A DNA stretch of 64,000 nt. It comes from Prochlorococcus marinus XMU1419 (GTDB lineage: Bacteria > Cyanobacteriota > Cyanobacteriia > PCC-6307 > Cyanobiaceae). The notes beneath the pieces were generated by a model, which worked only from the letters and a program-made list of their open reading frames with translations, was not told the DNA's origin and ran no database searches. The stretch covers positions 62,001-126,000 of the forward strand of contig NZ_JAAORO010000003.1 in the NCBI RefSeq assembly GCF_017695955.1, in the 5' to 3' direction. The position numbers were made by a program, and so were the translations under genes. Shown here piece after piece: positions 18,533 through 27,729 of this stretch. The first letter of the stretch is position 1. Each line of letters starts with the position of its first letter.

Positions 18533-19609
18533 ATGACGATCGCAGTTGGTAGCGCCCCACAAAGAGGATGGTTTGATGTCCTCGATGATTGGTTGAAGCG
18601 CGACCGCTTTGTATTTATTGGTTGGTCCGGACTACTTCTACTTCCTTGTGCATATCTTGCTATAGGTGGTTGGTTCGTCGGAACAACATTTGTTACCTCT
18701 TGGTACACACATGGAGTTGCAAGCTCATACCTTGAAGGTTGTAACTTTTTAACAGCAGCTGTAAGCACCCCTGGCGATGCCATGGGACACAGTCTTCTAT
18801 TTTTATGGGGTCCTGAAGCCCAAGGTAGTTTCGTAAGATGGCTACAACTTGGTGGACTTTGGAACTTCGTTGCATTACATGGAGTATTTGGCCTAATTGG
18901 TTTTATGCTTCGTCAGTTTGAAATTGCTGGCCTTGTTGGAATTAGACCATACAACGCATTAGCATTCTCAGCAGTAATTGCAGTATTCACAAGTATTTTC
19001 CTTATTTATCCTTTAGGACAGCATAGTTGGTTTTTCGCACCTTCATTTGGTGTTGCAGCAATCTTCCGTTACATTCTGTTCATTCAAGGTTTTCACAATA
19101 TCACTCTAAATCCGTTTCACATGATGGGTGTTGCTGGAATTCTTGGTGGTGCTCTACTTTGCGCTATCCATGGAGCTACAGTACAAAATACTTTGTATGA
19201 AGACACAAGTATTTATACAGATGGTAAGGTTCAAAGTTCAACATTTAGAGCTTTTGACCCAACTCAAGAAGAAGAAACTTATTCAATGATTACAGCAAAT
19301 AGATTCTGGAGTCAAATCTTCGGTATTGCTTTCTCAAACAAGCGTTTCTTACATTTCTTGATGTTATTTGTACCTGTTATGGGTATGTGGACATCTTCAA
19401 TTGGTATTGTTGGCTTAGCACTAAACTTAAGAGCTTATGATTTCGTAAGCCAAGAAATCCGTGCAGCAGAAGATCCAGAATTTGAAACTTTCTATACAAA
19501 AAATATACTTTTGAACGAAGGTATGCGAGCATGGATGTCTTCTGTGGATCAACCACACGAAAACTTTGTATTCCCTGAGGAGGTTCTTCCACGTGGAAAC
19601 GCCCTTTAA
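18533..19609 (+). CDS. psbD: Photosystem II reaction centre protein D2
   Basis: This is a full-length 358-residue D2 protein with five membrane helices. The start [20 protein letters not shown] and the C-terminus EVLPRGNAL are typical. [12 protein letters not shown] and the histidine ligands in QGFHNIT (P680 chlorophyll) and FSNKRFLHF (non-haem iron) are present. With D1 it binds P680, pheophytin and QA. The base composition is richer in C and G than most neighbours, as expected for a highly expressed gene. psbC begins inside its last 17 bases. Confidence 0.98.
   Translation: MTIAVGSAPQRGWFDVLDDWLKRDRFVFIGWSGLLLLPCAYLAIGGWFVGTTFVTSWYTHGVASSYLEGCNFLTAAVSTPGDAMGHSLLFLWGPEAQGSFVRWLQLGGLWNFVALHGVFGLIGFMLRQFEIAGLVGIRPYNALAFSAVIAVFTSIFLIYPLGQHSWFFAPSFGVAAIFRYILFIQGFHNITLNPFHMMGVAGILGGALLCAIHGATVQNTLYEDTSIYTDGKVQSSTFRAFDPTQEEETYSMITANRFWSQIFGIAFSNKRFLHFLMLFVPVMGMWTSSIGIVGLALNLRAYDFVSQEIRAAEDPEFETFYTKNILLNEGMRAWMSSVDQPHENFVFPEEVLPRGNAL
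19577..19583 (+). promoter_or_regulatory. Shine-Dalgarno sequence of psbC inside psbD
   Basis: GAGGAGG lies nine bases before the GTG at 19593, within the psbD codons for PEEV. It is one of the few strong Shine-Dalgarno matches visible in this AT-rich window. It fixes the psbC start at GTG and explains independent initiation inside the psbD reading frame. Confidence 0.85.
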
Positions 19610-20975
19610 TAATTTATTAAGAGCTCCAAACCAAAGTATTGAGGAAACTGGCTATGCCTGGTATGTAGGTAACGCTAGATTAATCAATCTATCTGGACGT
19701 TTATTAGGAGCTCACATTGCTCACTCTGGACTAATTGTCTTTTGGGCGGGAGCAATGATGCTCTTTGAGGTTAATCATTTTACTTTTGATAAACCAATGT
19801 GGGAGCAAGGTCTTATCTGTATGCCACACGTTGCGATGTTTGGCTATGGCATTGGCCCTGGTGGTGAAGTTATAGATATCATGCCTTTCTTCCAGGCAGG
19901 CGTGGTTCATTTGATAGCTTCTGCTGTTCTTGGTTTTGGAGGTATTTACCATTCATTAGCAGGTCCAGAAAAACTTGAAGAGGATTTCCCATTTTTCTCA
20001 ACTGATTGGAGAGATAAGAATCAAATGACAAATATCCTAGGATATCATTTGATTGTTTTAGGTGTAGGTGCATTAGCATGGTCAATAAACTGGTGTTTTA
20101 TCGGCGGTGCATATGACACATGGGCGCCTGGTGGTGGTGAAGTTAGACTTGTTAATCCAACCCTAGATCCAAGAGTTATTCTTGGTTACCTATTCAGGTC
20201 TCCATGGGGAGGAGCCGGTTCAATAATTGGAGTTAACTCCATTGAAGACATTGTTGGTGGACATGTTTACGTGGGTGTAACTGCAATTATTGGAGGAATA
20301 TTCCACATCTTTACCAAACCATTCGGATGGGCCAGAAGAGCATTTATTTGGAATGGTGAAGGACTATTAAGTTATGCGCTTGGTGGAATTTGTGTTGCAA
20401 GTTTTATTGCATCAACATTCATCTGGTTTAATAACACTGCTTACCCATCAGAATTTTATGGCCCAACAAATGCTGAAGCTTCGCAAGCACAAAGCTTTAC
20501 TTTCCTTGTGAGAGACCAAAGAATTGGAGCTAACGTAGGTTCAACAATGGGACCAACTGGTTTAGGTAAGTATCTCATGAGATCTCCTACAGGTGAAATT
20601 ATATTTGGTGGTGAAACAATGAGATTTTGGGATTTCAGAGGTCCATGGTTAGAGCCTTTAAGAGGTCCTAACGGATTAAGCCTTGAGAAAATTCAAAATG
20701 ATATTCAGCCTTGGCAGGTAAGAAGAGCTGCTGAATATATGACTCATGCTCCTAACGCTTCTATCAACTCTGTTGGTGGAATTATTACAGAGCCTAATGC
20801 TGTTAACTTTGTTAATTTAAGACAATGGTTAGCTGCAGCTCAATTCTTCCTAGGATGGTTTACATTCATCGGTCACCTTTGGCATGCTGGACGTGCTAGA
20901 GCAGCCGCTGCTGGTTTCGAAAAAGGAATCGACAGAAAGAGTGAGCCAGCTCTAGAAATGCCAGATTTAGATTAA
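19593..20975 (+). CDS. psbC: Photosystem II CP43 chlorophyll-binding protein
   Basis: The protein (460 aa) starts at GTG 19593, read as METPFNN, and overlaps psbD by 17 bases in another frame. The in-frame TTG or TTA-rich sequence upstream (19566) is not needed, because a strong Shine-Dalgarno sequence precedes the GTG. Six membrane helices with paired chlorophyll-ligating histidines ([37 protein letters not shown]) and a large lumenal loop containing [19 protein letters not shown] identify CP43, the inner antenna of photosystem II. Confidence 0.98.
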   Translation: METPFNNLLRAPNQSIEETGYAWYVGNARLINLSGRLLGAHIAHSGLIVFWAGAMMLFEVNHFTFDKPMWEQGLICMPHVAMFGYGIGPGGEVIDIMPFFQAGVVHLIASAVLGFGGIYHSLAGPEKLEEDFPFFSTDWRDKNQMTNILGYHLIVLGVGALAWSINWCFIGGAYDTWAPGGGEVRLVNPTLDPRVILGYLFRSPWGGAGSIIGVNSIEDIVGGHVYVGVTAIIGGIFHIFTKPFGWARRAFIWNGEGLLSYALGGICVASFIASTFIWFNNTAYPSEFYGPTNAEASQAQSFTFLVRDQRIGANVGSTMGPTGLGKYLMRSPTGEIIFGGETMRFWDFRGPWLEPLRGPNGLSLEKIQNDIQPWQVRRAAEYMTHAPNASINSVGGIITEPNAVNFVNLRQWLAAAQFFLGWFTFIGHLWHAGRARAAAAGFEKGIDRKSEPALEMPDLD

Positions 20976-20987
20976 TCTCTAATCCAT

Positions 20988-21022
20988 AAAAAAAGCCCTA
21001 TCAAAAGATAGGGTTTTTTTTT
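20988..21022. terminator. Bidirectional rho-independent terminator between psbC and maf
   Basis: A perfect GCCCTATC/GATAGGG stem with an AAAA-type loop is flanked by an A-run on the left and a T-run on the right. It can act on both strands and sits exactly between the convergent psbDC and maf genes. Confidence 0.93.
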
Positions 21023-21023
21023 A

Positions 21024-21644
21024 TCAATTTTCTAATTTATATAAATTTTTTCTGAGCCAAGGCAAACTTAACCCCATTACGTTACTGAAACATCCCTCTA
21101 TTTTTTCTATATATTTTCCACCAATACCTTCAAGAGCAAATCCTCCGGCGCAATATAAAGGTTCATTTGTATCTATATAGCTATTTATTTCCCGATCTTC
21201 CAACTTAGAAAAATAAACTTTTGAACTTACCGTTTTTTTTATTATTTCAGTGATTTTTAAAAGATTTGAAGTTGAATCGAAGTTCCCAACTATAAGAGTA
21301 TGACCTGTATGTAAATATCCAAATTCTCCAGACATTCTTTTCCATCTAAGTAATGCTTCTTCTTTATTAGATGGTTTTCCATAAGCTTCTCCTTTAAATT
21401 CAAAAATTGAATCGCATCCCAGGATTTCCAAAGAACCATATTTAAATTCTTCAGGCAATAATATTTTTTGAATATTTTCAGATAAAGTATAAGCCTTTTG
21501 AAAAGATAATTCTAAAGCCAACTTGTATATATTTCTTTCTTTAATTGAAGACTCATCAAAATTACTTGATATTTGAAAGAACTCAATTTGACAATTTTCA
21601 AGTAATTTCTTTCTAGATTGTGAAGCAGAGGCTAGAATTAACAC
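21024..21644 (-). CDS. maf: Maf-like nucleotide pyrophosphatase
   Basis: This 206-residue protein (GTG start at 21644) belongs to the Maf/YhdE/YceF family, which hydrolyses non-canonical nucleoside triphosphates. The N-terminal [13 protein letters not shown], the acidic [26 protein letters not shown] and HTGHTLI are the family landmarks. In classical Maf the active-site stretch reads ADTVV; here it is CDSIF, keeping the Asp, as in some cyanobacterial members. It shares a terminator with psbC. Confidence 0.92.
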   Translation of the reverse strand: MLILASASQSRKKLLENCQIEFFQISSNFDESSIKERNIYKLALELSFQKAYTLSENIQKILLPEEFKYGSLEILGCDSIFEFKGEAYGKPSNKEEALLRWKRMSGEFGYLHTGHTLIVGNFDSTSNLLKITEIIKKTVSSKVYFSKLEDREINSYIDTNEPLYCAGGFALEGIGGKYIEKIEGCFSNVMGLSLPWLRKNLYKLEN

Positions 21645-21710
21645 AAATTTTTTATCAAATTATAATTCAATTTACTAATTAATAAATTTCAAAATTAATA
21701 TAAATTACGA

Positions 21711-23240
21711 ATGAATCTAGAAGCCAAATTAAACACAATAAAGAAACCAATAATGATTTTAGGAACATCCAGTGGAGCAGGTAAATCATTAACAGTTACG
21801 GCTATTTGCAGAATTCTTAAAAATTTGGGTGAAGATCCAATACCTTTTAAAGGACAAAATATGAGTAACAATGCTTGGGTTGATTGGAATGGGGGAGAGA
21901 TGGCATATTCACAGGCCCTACAAGCTTTTGCTTGTGGTATAAATCCTTCTTCAGAGATGAATCCCATTTTATTAAAACCACAAGGCAACTCAATAAGCGA
22001 AGTGATTCATCTTGGCAAAAGTGTAGGAACAACAACCGCACAAAATTACTACAAAGACTGGTTTATTCCAGGATGGGAAGTAATTAAAAAAAGTTTAGCT
22101 TCAATTTATAAACAAACTCCAAATTGTCGATTAATTATTGAAGGAGCAGGTAGTCCAGTAGAAATGAATTTAATTCATAGAGATCTTACTAATTTAAGAA
22201 TTGCTAAGTATTTAAAAGCGAATTGCATTTTAGTTACCGATATTGAAAGAGGGGGCGTTTTTGCTCAGATTATAGGAACACTAGAATTAATGGAACCTGA
22301 AGAAAGAAAACTCATTAAGGGAATAATTATAAATAGATTCAGAGGAGACCTTTCATTATTTGAAAAAGGGAAAAAATGGATTGAAGATAAGACTCAAATA
22401 CCCGTTATTGGAATTATTCCATGGTTAAATGATTCTTTTCCGCCCGAAGACTCCCTAGATTTATTAGAAAAAAAATCACGTACCTCAAATCCAGAGATTA
22501 AAGTTGGGATCATAAAATTACCATCTATAAGCAACTTTTCAGATTTTGATCCTTTAGAAAATGAAAAATCAATATTAATCGAATGGGTACGAGAATCACA
22601 AAACTTAAAAAAATATGACTTTATTATTCTTCCAGGAAGTAAACAAACTATTAAAGATCAAATATTTCTTGAAAAGACTGGATTATCCCAGGATATAAGG
22701 AATTATTCAAAAAAAAGGGGGAATATTATTGGAATTTGCGGAGGTTTACAAATGTTAGGAACAACACTTGAAGATCCTTTTTTTAAAGAGGGTTCCAAAA
22801 GCTATTCTGAACAAAAAATTGAAGGGATTGGATTACTACCACTAAAAACCACTTTCTTTGAAAAAAAACTAACACGTCAAATTAAATCGGAATCTGTATG
22901 GCCATGCCGATCAAAAATTAATGGATTTGAAATTCATAATGGGCAAACTGAATTTGAAAACATGCAAAGTTCACTAAAGATAAACTCTATTTTCAAAGAC
23001 TTACACCTTGGTTGGTACAAAGAGAACAAAGAAGGGGGTACTGTTGCGGGTACATACATCCATGGGATATTTGAAAATGATAAATGGAGAGATCAATACA
23101 TAAATTTAATAAGAAGAAACAGAAATCTACCAATATTAAATGAAAAATCAATATCTTATAAAATCAAAAGGGATTCGATTATTAATAAACTTGCGAATGA
23201 GTTTCATAAACATTTAAATATCGGTTTTTTATTAAGTTAA
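21711..23240 (+). CDS. cobQ: Cobyric acid synthase
   Basis: The 509-residue product performs ATP- and glutamine-dependent amidation of adenosyl-cobyrinic acid a,c-diamide in cobalamin (pseudocobalamin in cyanobacteria) synthesis. Its N-terminal ATPase-like domain has the P-loop LGTSSGAGKSLTV; the C-terminal type I glutamine amidotransferase domain has the nucleophile Cys in IGICGGLQMLG and the His in GTYIHGIFEND. It ends 4 bases before a small ferredoxin gene, suggesting co-transcription. Length and motifs are normal. Confidence 0.96.
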   Translation: MNLEAKLNTIKKPIMILGTSSGAGKSLTVTAICRILKNLGEDPIPFKGQNMSNNAWVDWNGGEMAYSQALQAFACGINPSSEMNPILLKPQGNSISEVIHLGKSVGTTTAQNYYKDWFIPGWEVIKKSLASIYKQTPNCRLIIEGAGSPVEMNLIHRDLTNLRIAKYLKANCILVTDIERGGVFAQIIGTLELMEPEERKLIKGIIINRFRGDLSLFEKGKKWIEDKTQIPVIGIIPWLNDSFPPEDSLDLLEKKSRTSNPEIKVGIIKLPSISNFSDFDPLENEKSILIEWVRESQNLKKYDFIILPGSKQTIKDQIFLEKTGLSQDIRNYSKKRGNIIGICGGLQMLGTTLEDPFFKEGSKSYSEQKIEGIGLLPLKTTFFEKKLTRQIKSESVWPCRSKINGFEIHNGQTEFENMQSSLKINSIFKDLHLGWYKENKEGGTVAGTYIHGIFENDKWRDQYINLIRRNRNLPILNEKSISYKIKRDSIINKLANEFHKHLNIGFLLS

Positions 23241-23244
23241 AAAA

Positions 23245-23487
23245 ATGAAAATTAAAATCAAATGGCCAAATAATCTTGAGACCTATGCTTTAGAAGGGGA
23301 CGATTGGTTCTCTACAGCAAAAAAAGCAGGTTTAGAAATTCCTTCAGGCTGTTTGACTGGAAGTTGCGGCGCCTGTGAAATTGATGTAAATGGTAAGACG
23401 ATAAGGGCTTGCATAAGTGATGTTAAAAGTAATAGAAAATGTGAGTTAAGTGTTTCTTTAACTACGGACCCCTTTTGGGAAACATAA
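23245..23487 (+). CDS. Small plant-type [2Fe-2S] ferredoxin-like protein
   Basis: The 80-residue protein has the Fer2 signature GCLTGSCGACEIDV (cysteines about residues 36, 41 and 44) with a fourth Cys in IRACIS (about 57). That is the CX4CX2C...C cluster ligand set in a compact ferredoxin fold. It is shorter than photosynthetic PetF. It follows cobQ by only 4 bases, so it may supply electrons in corrin synthesis or simply share a transcript; this is inference. Confidence 0.82.
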   Translation: MKIKIKWPNNLETYALEGDDWFSTAKKAGLEIPSGCLTGSCGACEIDVNGKTIRACISDVKSNRKCELSVSLTTDPFWET

Positions 23488-23539
23488 ATTTTCTAGAATT
23501 ACAAATAAGATATTAATCATTGGATTTCTCTAAAGCAGC

Positions 23540-24088
23540 TTAAGCTTTCCCAATTATTAGAAAAAGCAAAAGATAATAAAAATATGAACCCAAAAATGAA
23601 TTTATTAAAATTGCTCTTATTTTACTTTTGGAAAAGGCAATAAAATAACTACCTAAGAAAAAAGGTAAAATAGGGAAAGTTCTTATTAATAAAATATAGA
23701 GAGGTTTAAAAGAAACTTTTTCAAAAAATTTATATAGGTTATTATTTCTAGGATATTTAAAAAATAATTTGTTACTAGTAAGCTTAAAATTAATTTTCCT
23801 TAAAATCAAAATTTGAACTATTCCTAAAAATGTTAATAAAGGGGAAAAAAATAAAACATAATATAAACCAAAAAACTTTATTAATATAATGTCAAAAATA
23901 ATTGCTAATGGTAAACCAAGAGATATAGAGATCAAATTCATCAATATCAAATATGTATATTGAAAATTACTTAATAAAGATTCAAAATCATAATTATATC
24001 TAAGTATTAATGCCACAATATAAACCCCTAAATATATGAAAAGGACCTTAATAATGATTGATTTAAAATTCAGATCTTTTCTATGCAT
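23540..24088 (-). CDS. VTT/TVP38-DedA-like membrane protein
   Basis: This 182-residue, very hydrophobic protein has about five membrane segments. The C-terminal half, ILLIRTFPILPFFLGSYFIA followed by SKIRAILINSFLGSYFYY, resembles the VTT domain pattern of TVP38/DedA proteins (an Arg-x-x-P-x-x-P re-entrant motif followed by a glycine-rich turn), though it is divergent. DedA-type proteins move lipids across membranes. It overlaps the upstream methyltransferase by 19 bases, so the two are almost certainly expressed together. Confidence 0.6.
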   Translation of the reverse strand: MHRKDLNFKSIIIKVLFIYLGVYIVALILRYNYDFESLLSNFQYTYLILMNLISISLGLPLAIIFDIILIKFFGLYYVLFFSPLLTFLGIVQILILRKINFKLTSNKLFFKYPRNNNLYKFFEKVSFKPLYILLIRTFPILPFFLGSYFIAFSKSKIRAILINSFLGSYFYYLLLFLIIGKA

Positions 24089-24795
24089 ATGAGATCAAAT
24101 ATTCCAAATTTATTATCAAAAAACATTCTTTCTAGTTTTCTAATTTTTTTTATAAAATTTTCACCAACTTTTGAATTATAACTATGTCCTCCACTCAACA
24201 AATAAGATAAAGGCATAATACTTTTCTTTTTGAGAAGAGAAAATTTAGGAAATAATTTTTTAAATTTTTTATGATCTCTTTGAAAAATTATCCATGAGAG
24301 TGCTTGATTTGAATCTAATAGTGGGTCATTTGATTCAAATTCCCAAGTTTTTTGTTTTGTATCAAATTTTTCATGTCCAACCAATTTATAAATCAATCTA
24401 CTCCAAATATTATTGCTAGGTTCAATCATAATTATTCTTCCTCCTGAAACAAGAGATTTTTCTGCCGACCTTAAAAATAATTCAGGATTACTTATGTGAT
24501 GAAAAACATTAACTAAAATCAAGTTTGATATTTTATTTTCAAATTTCAATCCTACCTCCATCGCATCTATTTTTAAGTCAGTGTTTGTATTTAAGAAAAC
24601 ATCTGATTTTTTTATGTTTTTAATTACTTTCTCTATAAAACTTGCACCGCACCCTAATTCAAGGTTCATGCCCTCTGAATTAGAAAGTTTTTGCGATATG
24701 AGTTGATACCACTCTTTGTAAAGAGCACCTAACGCTATATTTAGTTTCTCAAATCCAATTCTATTTTGAGTAAGCGCTTCACCTTTATTATTCAT
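24070..24795 (-). CDS. Class I SAM-dependent methyltransferase
   Basis: The 241-residue protein has the SAM-binding motif I LELGCGASFIEKV (about residues 46-58), ILVNVFHHISNPELFLRSAE (motif IV/V region, about 94-113) and SGGRIIMIEPSNN (about 119-131), as in Methyltransf_11 proteins. The substrate is unknown. Coupling by overlap to a VTT-like membrane protein suggests a lipid or surface-glycan substrate, which is inference. A run of basic residues near the C-terminus may bind membrane. Confidence 0.75.
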   Translation of the reverse strand: MNNKGEALTQNRIGFEKLNIALGALYKEWYQLISQKLSNSEGMNLELGCGASFIEKVIKNIKKSDVFLNTNTDLKIDAMEVGLKFENKISNLILVNVFHHISNPELFLRSAEKSLVSGGRIIMIEPSNNIWSRLIYKLVGHEKFDTKQKTWEFESNDPLLDSNQALSWIIFQRDHKKFKKLFPKFSLLKKKSIMPLSYLLSGGHSYNSKVGENFIKKIRKLERMFFDNKFGIFDLICIEKI

Positions 24796-25057
24796 TTCAG
24801 TTTTTTTTAAATATTATCATAAGAAAAAATAGAAAAACTTATCTAAATATCAGTATTCAAAATGTTTTAAATTATCATTCACTTATGAAAACTTAAACAC
24901 TAAAAATTTGGAGAGCTTAAACATTGAATTGAAGAGAAATTTTCAATTATAGCGTCGACAATGAATCATAAATCAACTCATAATTGAGAATCTCGTAACA
25001 CATTCCAAAACACAAATCACCTAGGTAAAAACTATTTCTACAAAACATTTTGAAGAA

Positions 25058-25375
25058 TTAATTAGTTAATTTACTCTTAGCAAATAAGCGCGATTGATCA
25101 ACACCTTTTTTAACAAGTAATGGCGATCCAATTAATGCGCCAAGTGAAGCTAGATTTTCAACTGTCTCATCTTCGACATTTGGATTAACTATGGCAGATA
25201 CAAATCCGATGCTGAATCCAATAACAAATGCTCCGCAAGTTTGATAAAGGAAAGGAGTAATTGTTCGTCTTGTAATCGCATAATAGATCCAGACGAATGG
25301 TATCCAATGAGCAAAAGCATACCCCCATCCTGTATCTTTTTGGCGATTAGACCAACCTTCTATCTTTGAAGTCAT
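25058..25375 (-). CDS. Small membrane protein of unknown function
   Basis: The 105-residue product has two or three hydrophobic segments (about residues 20-36, 42-62 and 76-90). It starts MTSKIEGWSNRQKDTGWGYAFAHWIP. I recognise no named family; the tryptophan-rich N-terminus is its most distinctive feature. It lies next to tRNA-Ser on the same strand. Confidence 0.6.
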   Translation of the reverse strand: MTSKIEGWSNRQKDTGWGYAFAHWIPFVWIYYAITRRTITPFLYQTCGAFVIGFSIGFVSAIVNPNVEDETVENLASLGALIGSPLLVKKGVDQSRLFAKSKLTN

Positions 25376-25400
25376 TTATCATTTGGGTAGATTTTTAATG

Positions 25401-25485
25401 CGGAGAGGGTGGGATTCGAACCCACGAATAGTTAACTATTAAACGATTTCGAGTCGTTCGCTTTCGACCACTCAGCCACCTCTCC
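25401..25485 (-). tRNA. tRNA-Ser (CGA)
   Basis: On the minus strand GGAGAGG pairs with CCTCTCC to form the acceptor stem. The D-arm is GCTGAGTGGTCGAAAGC, the anticodon loop is CTCGAAA with anticodon CGA flanked by AACGA/TCGTT, a long class II variable arm contains TAGTTAACTA, and the T-arm holds GGTTCGAATCC. The 85-base length and long variable arm fit tRNA-Ser. CCA is not encoded. Confidence 0.96.
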
Positions 25486-25545
25486 ATAATTCAAAAACTA
25501 TGTGTAAATATATATAGGCAATCCTTACTTTAACTAATAGTTAGT

Positions 25546-26565
25546 TTAATCCCAACCAGCGTCTTTCATCATTTTAATTGCAAGTGAATTTTTTTCTCCA
25601 AGTTCTTCCATAGCAATGTTATCAGGTGTAAATTCTCCAAAGTTTTTTACTATTTGATTTTGATTAACTTCCTTCAAAGGATGTTCAAAAGTTGGAGCAG
25701 CTAAACCTGTACTTCCTGCTGGAGAGGCTAAGTATTCAAGCAACTTAATTGCTTCATTTTTATTTGTTGCATATTTCGCAATTCCACCCGCACTAATATT
25801 TATATGCGCAGGGTTAGGAGTAAGTACCTTTGTTTTTTTTGCATATAAAGCATCCCTTCTTCCATTTACCCCTGCTAACATTCTGGCAACATAGTAATGA
25901 TTTACAATTCCCACACCACACTTTCTTTTAGAAACTGCTCTAACAATCGAAATATCTCCTGGGAAAAAAGGTTGTGAAACATTTGAAATCATCCCACTAA
26001 GCCAATTTTTTGTAGCTTCTTCACCCTTGTTAATTATTTGATTAGAGACTAACGATTGATTATAAGGACTTTTTCTATTCCTTAAACATACTTTTCCTTT
26101 TAGAGAAGGGTGTGCCAAATCAGTGTAATCATTAATTTTACTTACATCAACTACCTTTGGATTAGCAACCATAACTCTAACTCTTCTCGTTAAAGCGTAC
26201 CATTTCTTATCGGGGTCTTTTAATCCATTTGGGACATTGTTTTCTAGGATAGGTGAATCAATGCTCTGAAGTAATCCTGCTTTTGCTGCATTAGTAATTC
26301 TAGCTGCATCAACTAACAAAATTAAATCAGCTTGGGAATTTTTGCCTTCCCTTTTCAACCTCTCTATCAAAGATATTCCAGCTGCTTCAATTAGTCGAAC
26401 TTTAATACCAGTTTCTTCTGCAAAATTTTTATAAACACTCCTATCTGTATTGTAATGTCTACCTGAATAAACTTTAACTTCCTTTTGTGTTGAATTAACA
26501 GGTATATTGTTCAATAAAATAGAGCATGTTAATGCTGAATAGATGAACTTTTTAAGTTTTTGCAA
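25546..26565 (-). CDS. futA: Iron(III)-binding protein IdiA/FutA (periplasmic)
   Basis: The 339-residue protein has an N-terminal signal peptide (hydrophobic core about residues 8-22) and a transferrin-like periplasmic binding fold. KVYSGRHYNTDRSVYKNFAEETGI is the usual FutA/IdiA start, with iron-ligand tyrosines likely in NHYYVARM and the SGRHY region. It would capture Fe3+ for an ABC importer (FutB and FutC are not in the window). In marine picocyanobacteria the gene is strongly induced by iron limitation. It is divergent from a PiuC-like gene with a 102-base shared promoter region. Confidence 0.92.
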   Translation of the reverse strand: MQKLKKFIYSALTCSILLNNIPVNSTQKEVKVYSGRHYNTDRSVYKNFAEETGIKVRLIEAAGISLIERLKREGKNSQADLILLVDAARITNAAKAGLLQSIDSPILENNVPNGLKDPDKKWYALTRRVRVMVANPKVVDVSKINDYTDLAHPSLKGKVCLRNRKSPYNQSLVSNQIINKGEEATKNWLSGMISNVSQPFFPGDISIVRAVSKRKCGVGIVNHYYVARMLAGVNGRRDALYAKKTKVLTPNPAHINISAGGIAKYATNKNEAIKLLEYLASPAGSTGLAAPTFEHPLKEVNQNQIVKNFGEFTPDNIAMEELGEKNSLAIKMMKDAGWD

Positions 26566-26667
26566 TTTTTCAAATTAGTATATATGGTTACTTTATACTT
26601 AATAATGCAGCAGGAATTTTAAAAGACATTTTCTATACCCCAATATGTATCATTTTTTATATTACAT

Positions 26668-27333
26668 ATGAATTATTTAAGTCACCAATTATTGAATACT
26701 GAAGAAATAAATTTGATAAGAAGAGAATTGGATAAATACAGTCAAGATTGGGAAGATGGGAAAAAGACTGCAGGAACTCATGCATCTAAAGTAAAGAATA
26801 ATATGCAACTAAAGAGAGAATCGGAAATATCAAAAAAATTCACTAAATTCATAATCAATAAATTGAATGGAGATCAACTAATTAAAAGTTTTTCACTTAC
26901 AAAAAAAATACATGGAACGATTTTTACAAAATCTAAAAAGGGAATGTACTATGGTCGACATGTAGATAATACTTTTATGTCTTCAGGTAGAGCTGATTTA
27001 TCTTTTACAGTCTTTCTAAGTGATATCGATACATATGAAGGGGGAGAACTAATTATTGAAGATATTAATTCACAAAATAATTTCAAACTTAGTGCTGGTC
27101 AAATATTAATATACCCAAGCACTTATCTTCATTCAGTACAAGAGGTAACCAAAGGAGAAAGACTTGTACTAATTGGATGGATTGAAAGTTATGTTAAGAG
27201 TATTGAAGAAAGAGAATATTTGTTTGACCTCGATGCTGGTGCGAGAGGAATTTTAGCAAAAAATGGTAGATCAGATGAATTAGATCTTATTTTTAAATCT
27301 TATTCAAACCTTCTAAGAGTATTAGGAGACTAG
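26668..27333 (+). CDS. piuC: PKHD-type Fe(II)/2-oxoglutarate hydroxylase, PiuC/YbiX family
   Basis: The 221-residue product carries the 2OG-Fe(II) oxygenase facial triad: H and D in YGRHVDNTFM (about residue 95) and the distal His in YLHSVQEV (about 155), with the 2OG-binding Arg in GERLVLIGW. The N-terminus HQLLNTEEINLIRREL and the tail EREYLFDLDAGARGILA match the PiuC/YbiX group. These genes usually lie beside iron or siderophore uptake genes; here it faces idiA/futA head to head. Confidence 0.88.
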   Translation: MNYLSHQLLNTEEINLIRRELDKYSQDWEDGKKTAGTHASKVKNNMQLKRESEISKKFTKFIINKLNGDQLIKSFSLTKKIHGTIFTKSKKGMYYGRHVDNTFMSSGRADLSFTVFLSDIDTYEGGELIIEDINSQNNFKLSAGQILIYPSTYLHSVQEVTKGERLVLIGWIESYVKSIEEREYLFDLDAGARGILAKNGRSDELDLIFKSYSNLLRVLGD

Positions 27334-27412
27334 GGAAGAATCATTTTATACATAAGATAGAAAAAATTTTTTTTTAAACCTAGAATAAAGAGTATTGTTT
27401 CTGAAATTTTCA

Positions 27413-27652
27413 ATGCAAAAAAAAAGCTCAATAGCAATATTTTTAGCTGCTACAAGCGTCCTTACTATCTCATCTATTAAAAATACGGACCTAAAAGCTT
27501 CGGAGAATGATTTAGGTGGTTTAAAAGAATGGAACACTGATATGCCATTAGAGGCCGATTTTAAATTAGATGCTAGAGCTCAAGAATTGGCTGATGAAGC
27601 AAAAGAATCAAGTGTTTGCGTCCCCATTGGTGAAGGAGAAAATTGTTGGTAA
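27413..27652 (+). CDS. Small secreted protein of unknown function
   Basis: From ATG 27413 the product has 79 residues: a clear signal peptide (basic MQKKS, hydrophobic core IAIFLAATSVLTISS) and a short acidic mature part ending CVPIGEGENCW. The two cysteines near the C-terminus could form a disulfide. A TTG at 27395 would add six residues. It has its own terminator just downstream, so it appears to be a single-gene unit between piuC and the porin. No family is recognised. Confidence 0.65.
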   Translation: MQKKSSIAIFLAATSVLTISSIKNTDLKASENDLGGLKEWNTDMPLEADFKLDARAQELADEAKESSVCVPIGEGENCW

Positions 27653-27670
27653 ATTACTAATTTAAAAGTA

Positions 27671-27702
27671 AAAAAAACACCCTATAAAGGGTGTTTTTTT
27701 TG
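27671..27702. terminator. Bidirectional terminator between the small secreted protein and the porin
   Basis: ACACCC/GGGTGT form a perfect stem around a TATAAA-type loop, with a run of A on the left and a run of eight T on the right. It sits between two convergent genes and should terminate both. Confidence 0.92.
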
Positions 27703-27729
27703 TTAGCAATTTGTTAGTGAAACAATCAG

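Noticed and set aside
19566-19592. Longer psbC beginning at 19566
   Set aside because: The strong Shine-Dalgarno sequence at 19577-19583 is located inside this extension and points to GTG 19593.
24796-25057. Possible small RNA or ORF in the longest intergenic gap
   Set aside because: No open frame of useful length, no clear terminator and no recognisable RNA structure could be seen.
26566-26667. Possible Fur box between idiA and piuC
   Set aside because: An AATGATACATATT-like sequence is present, but it matches the consensus too weakly in such AT-rich DNA to call by eye.
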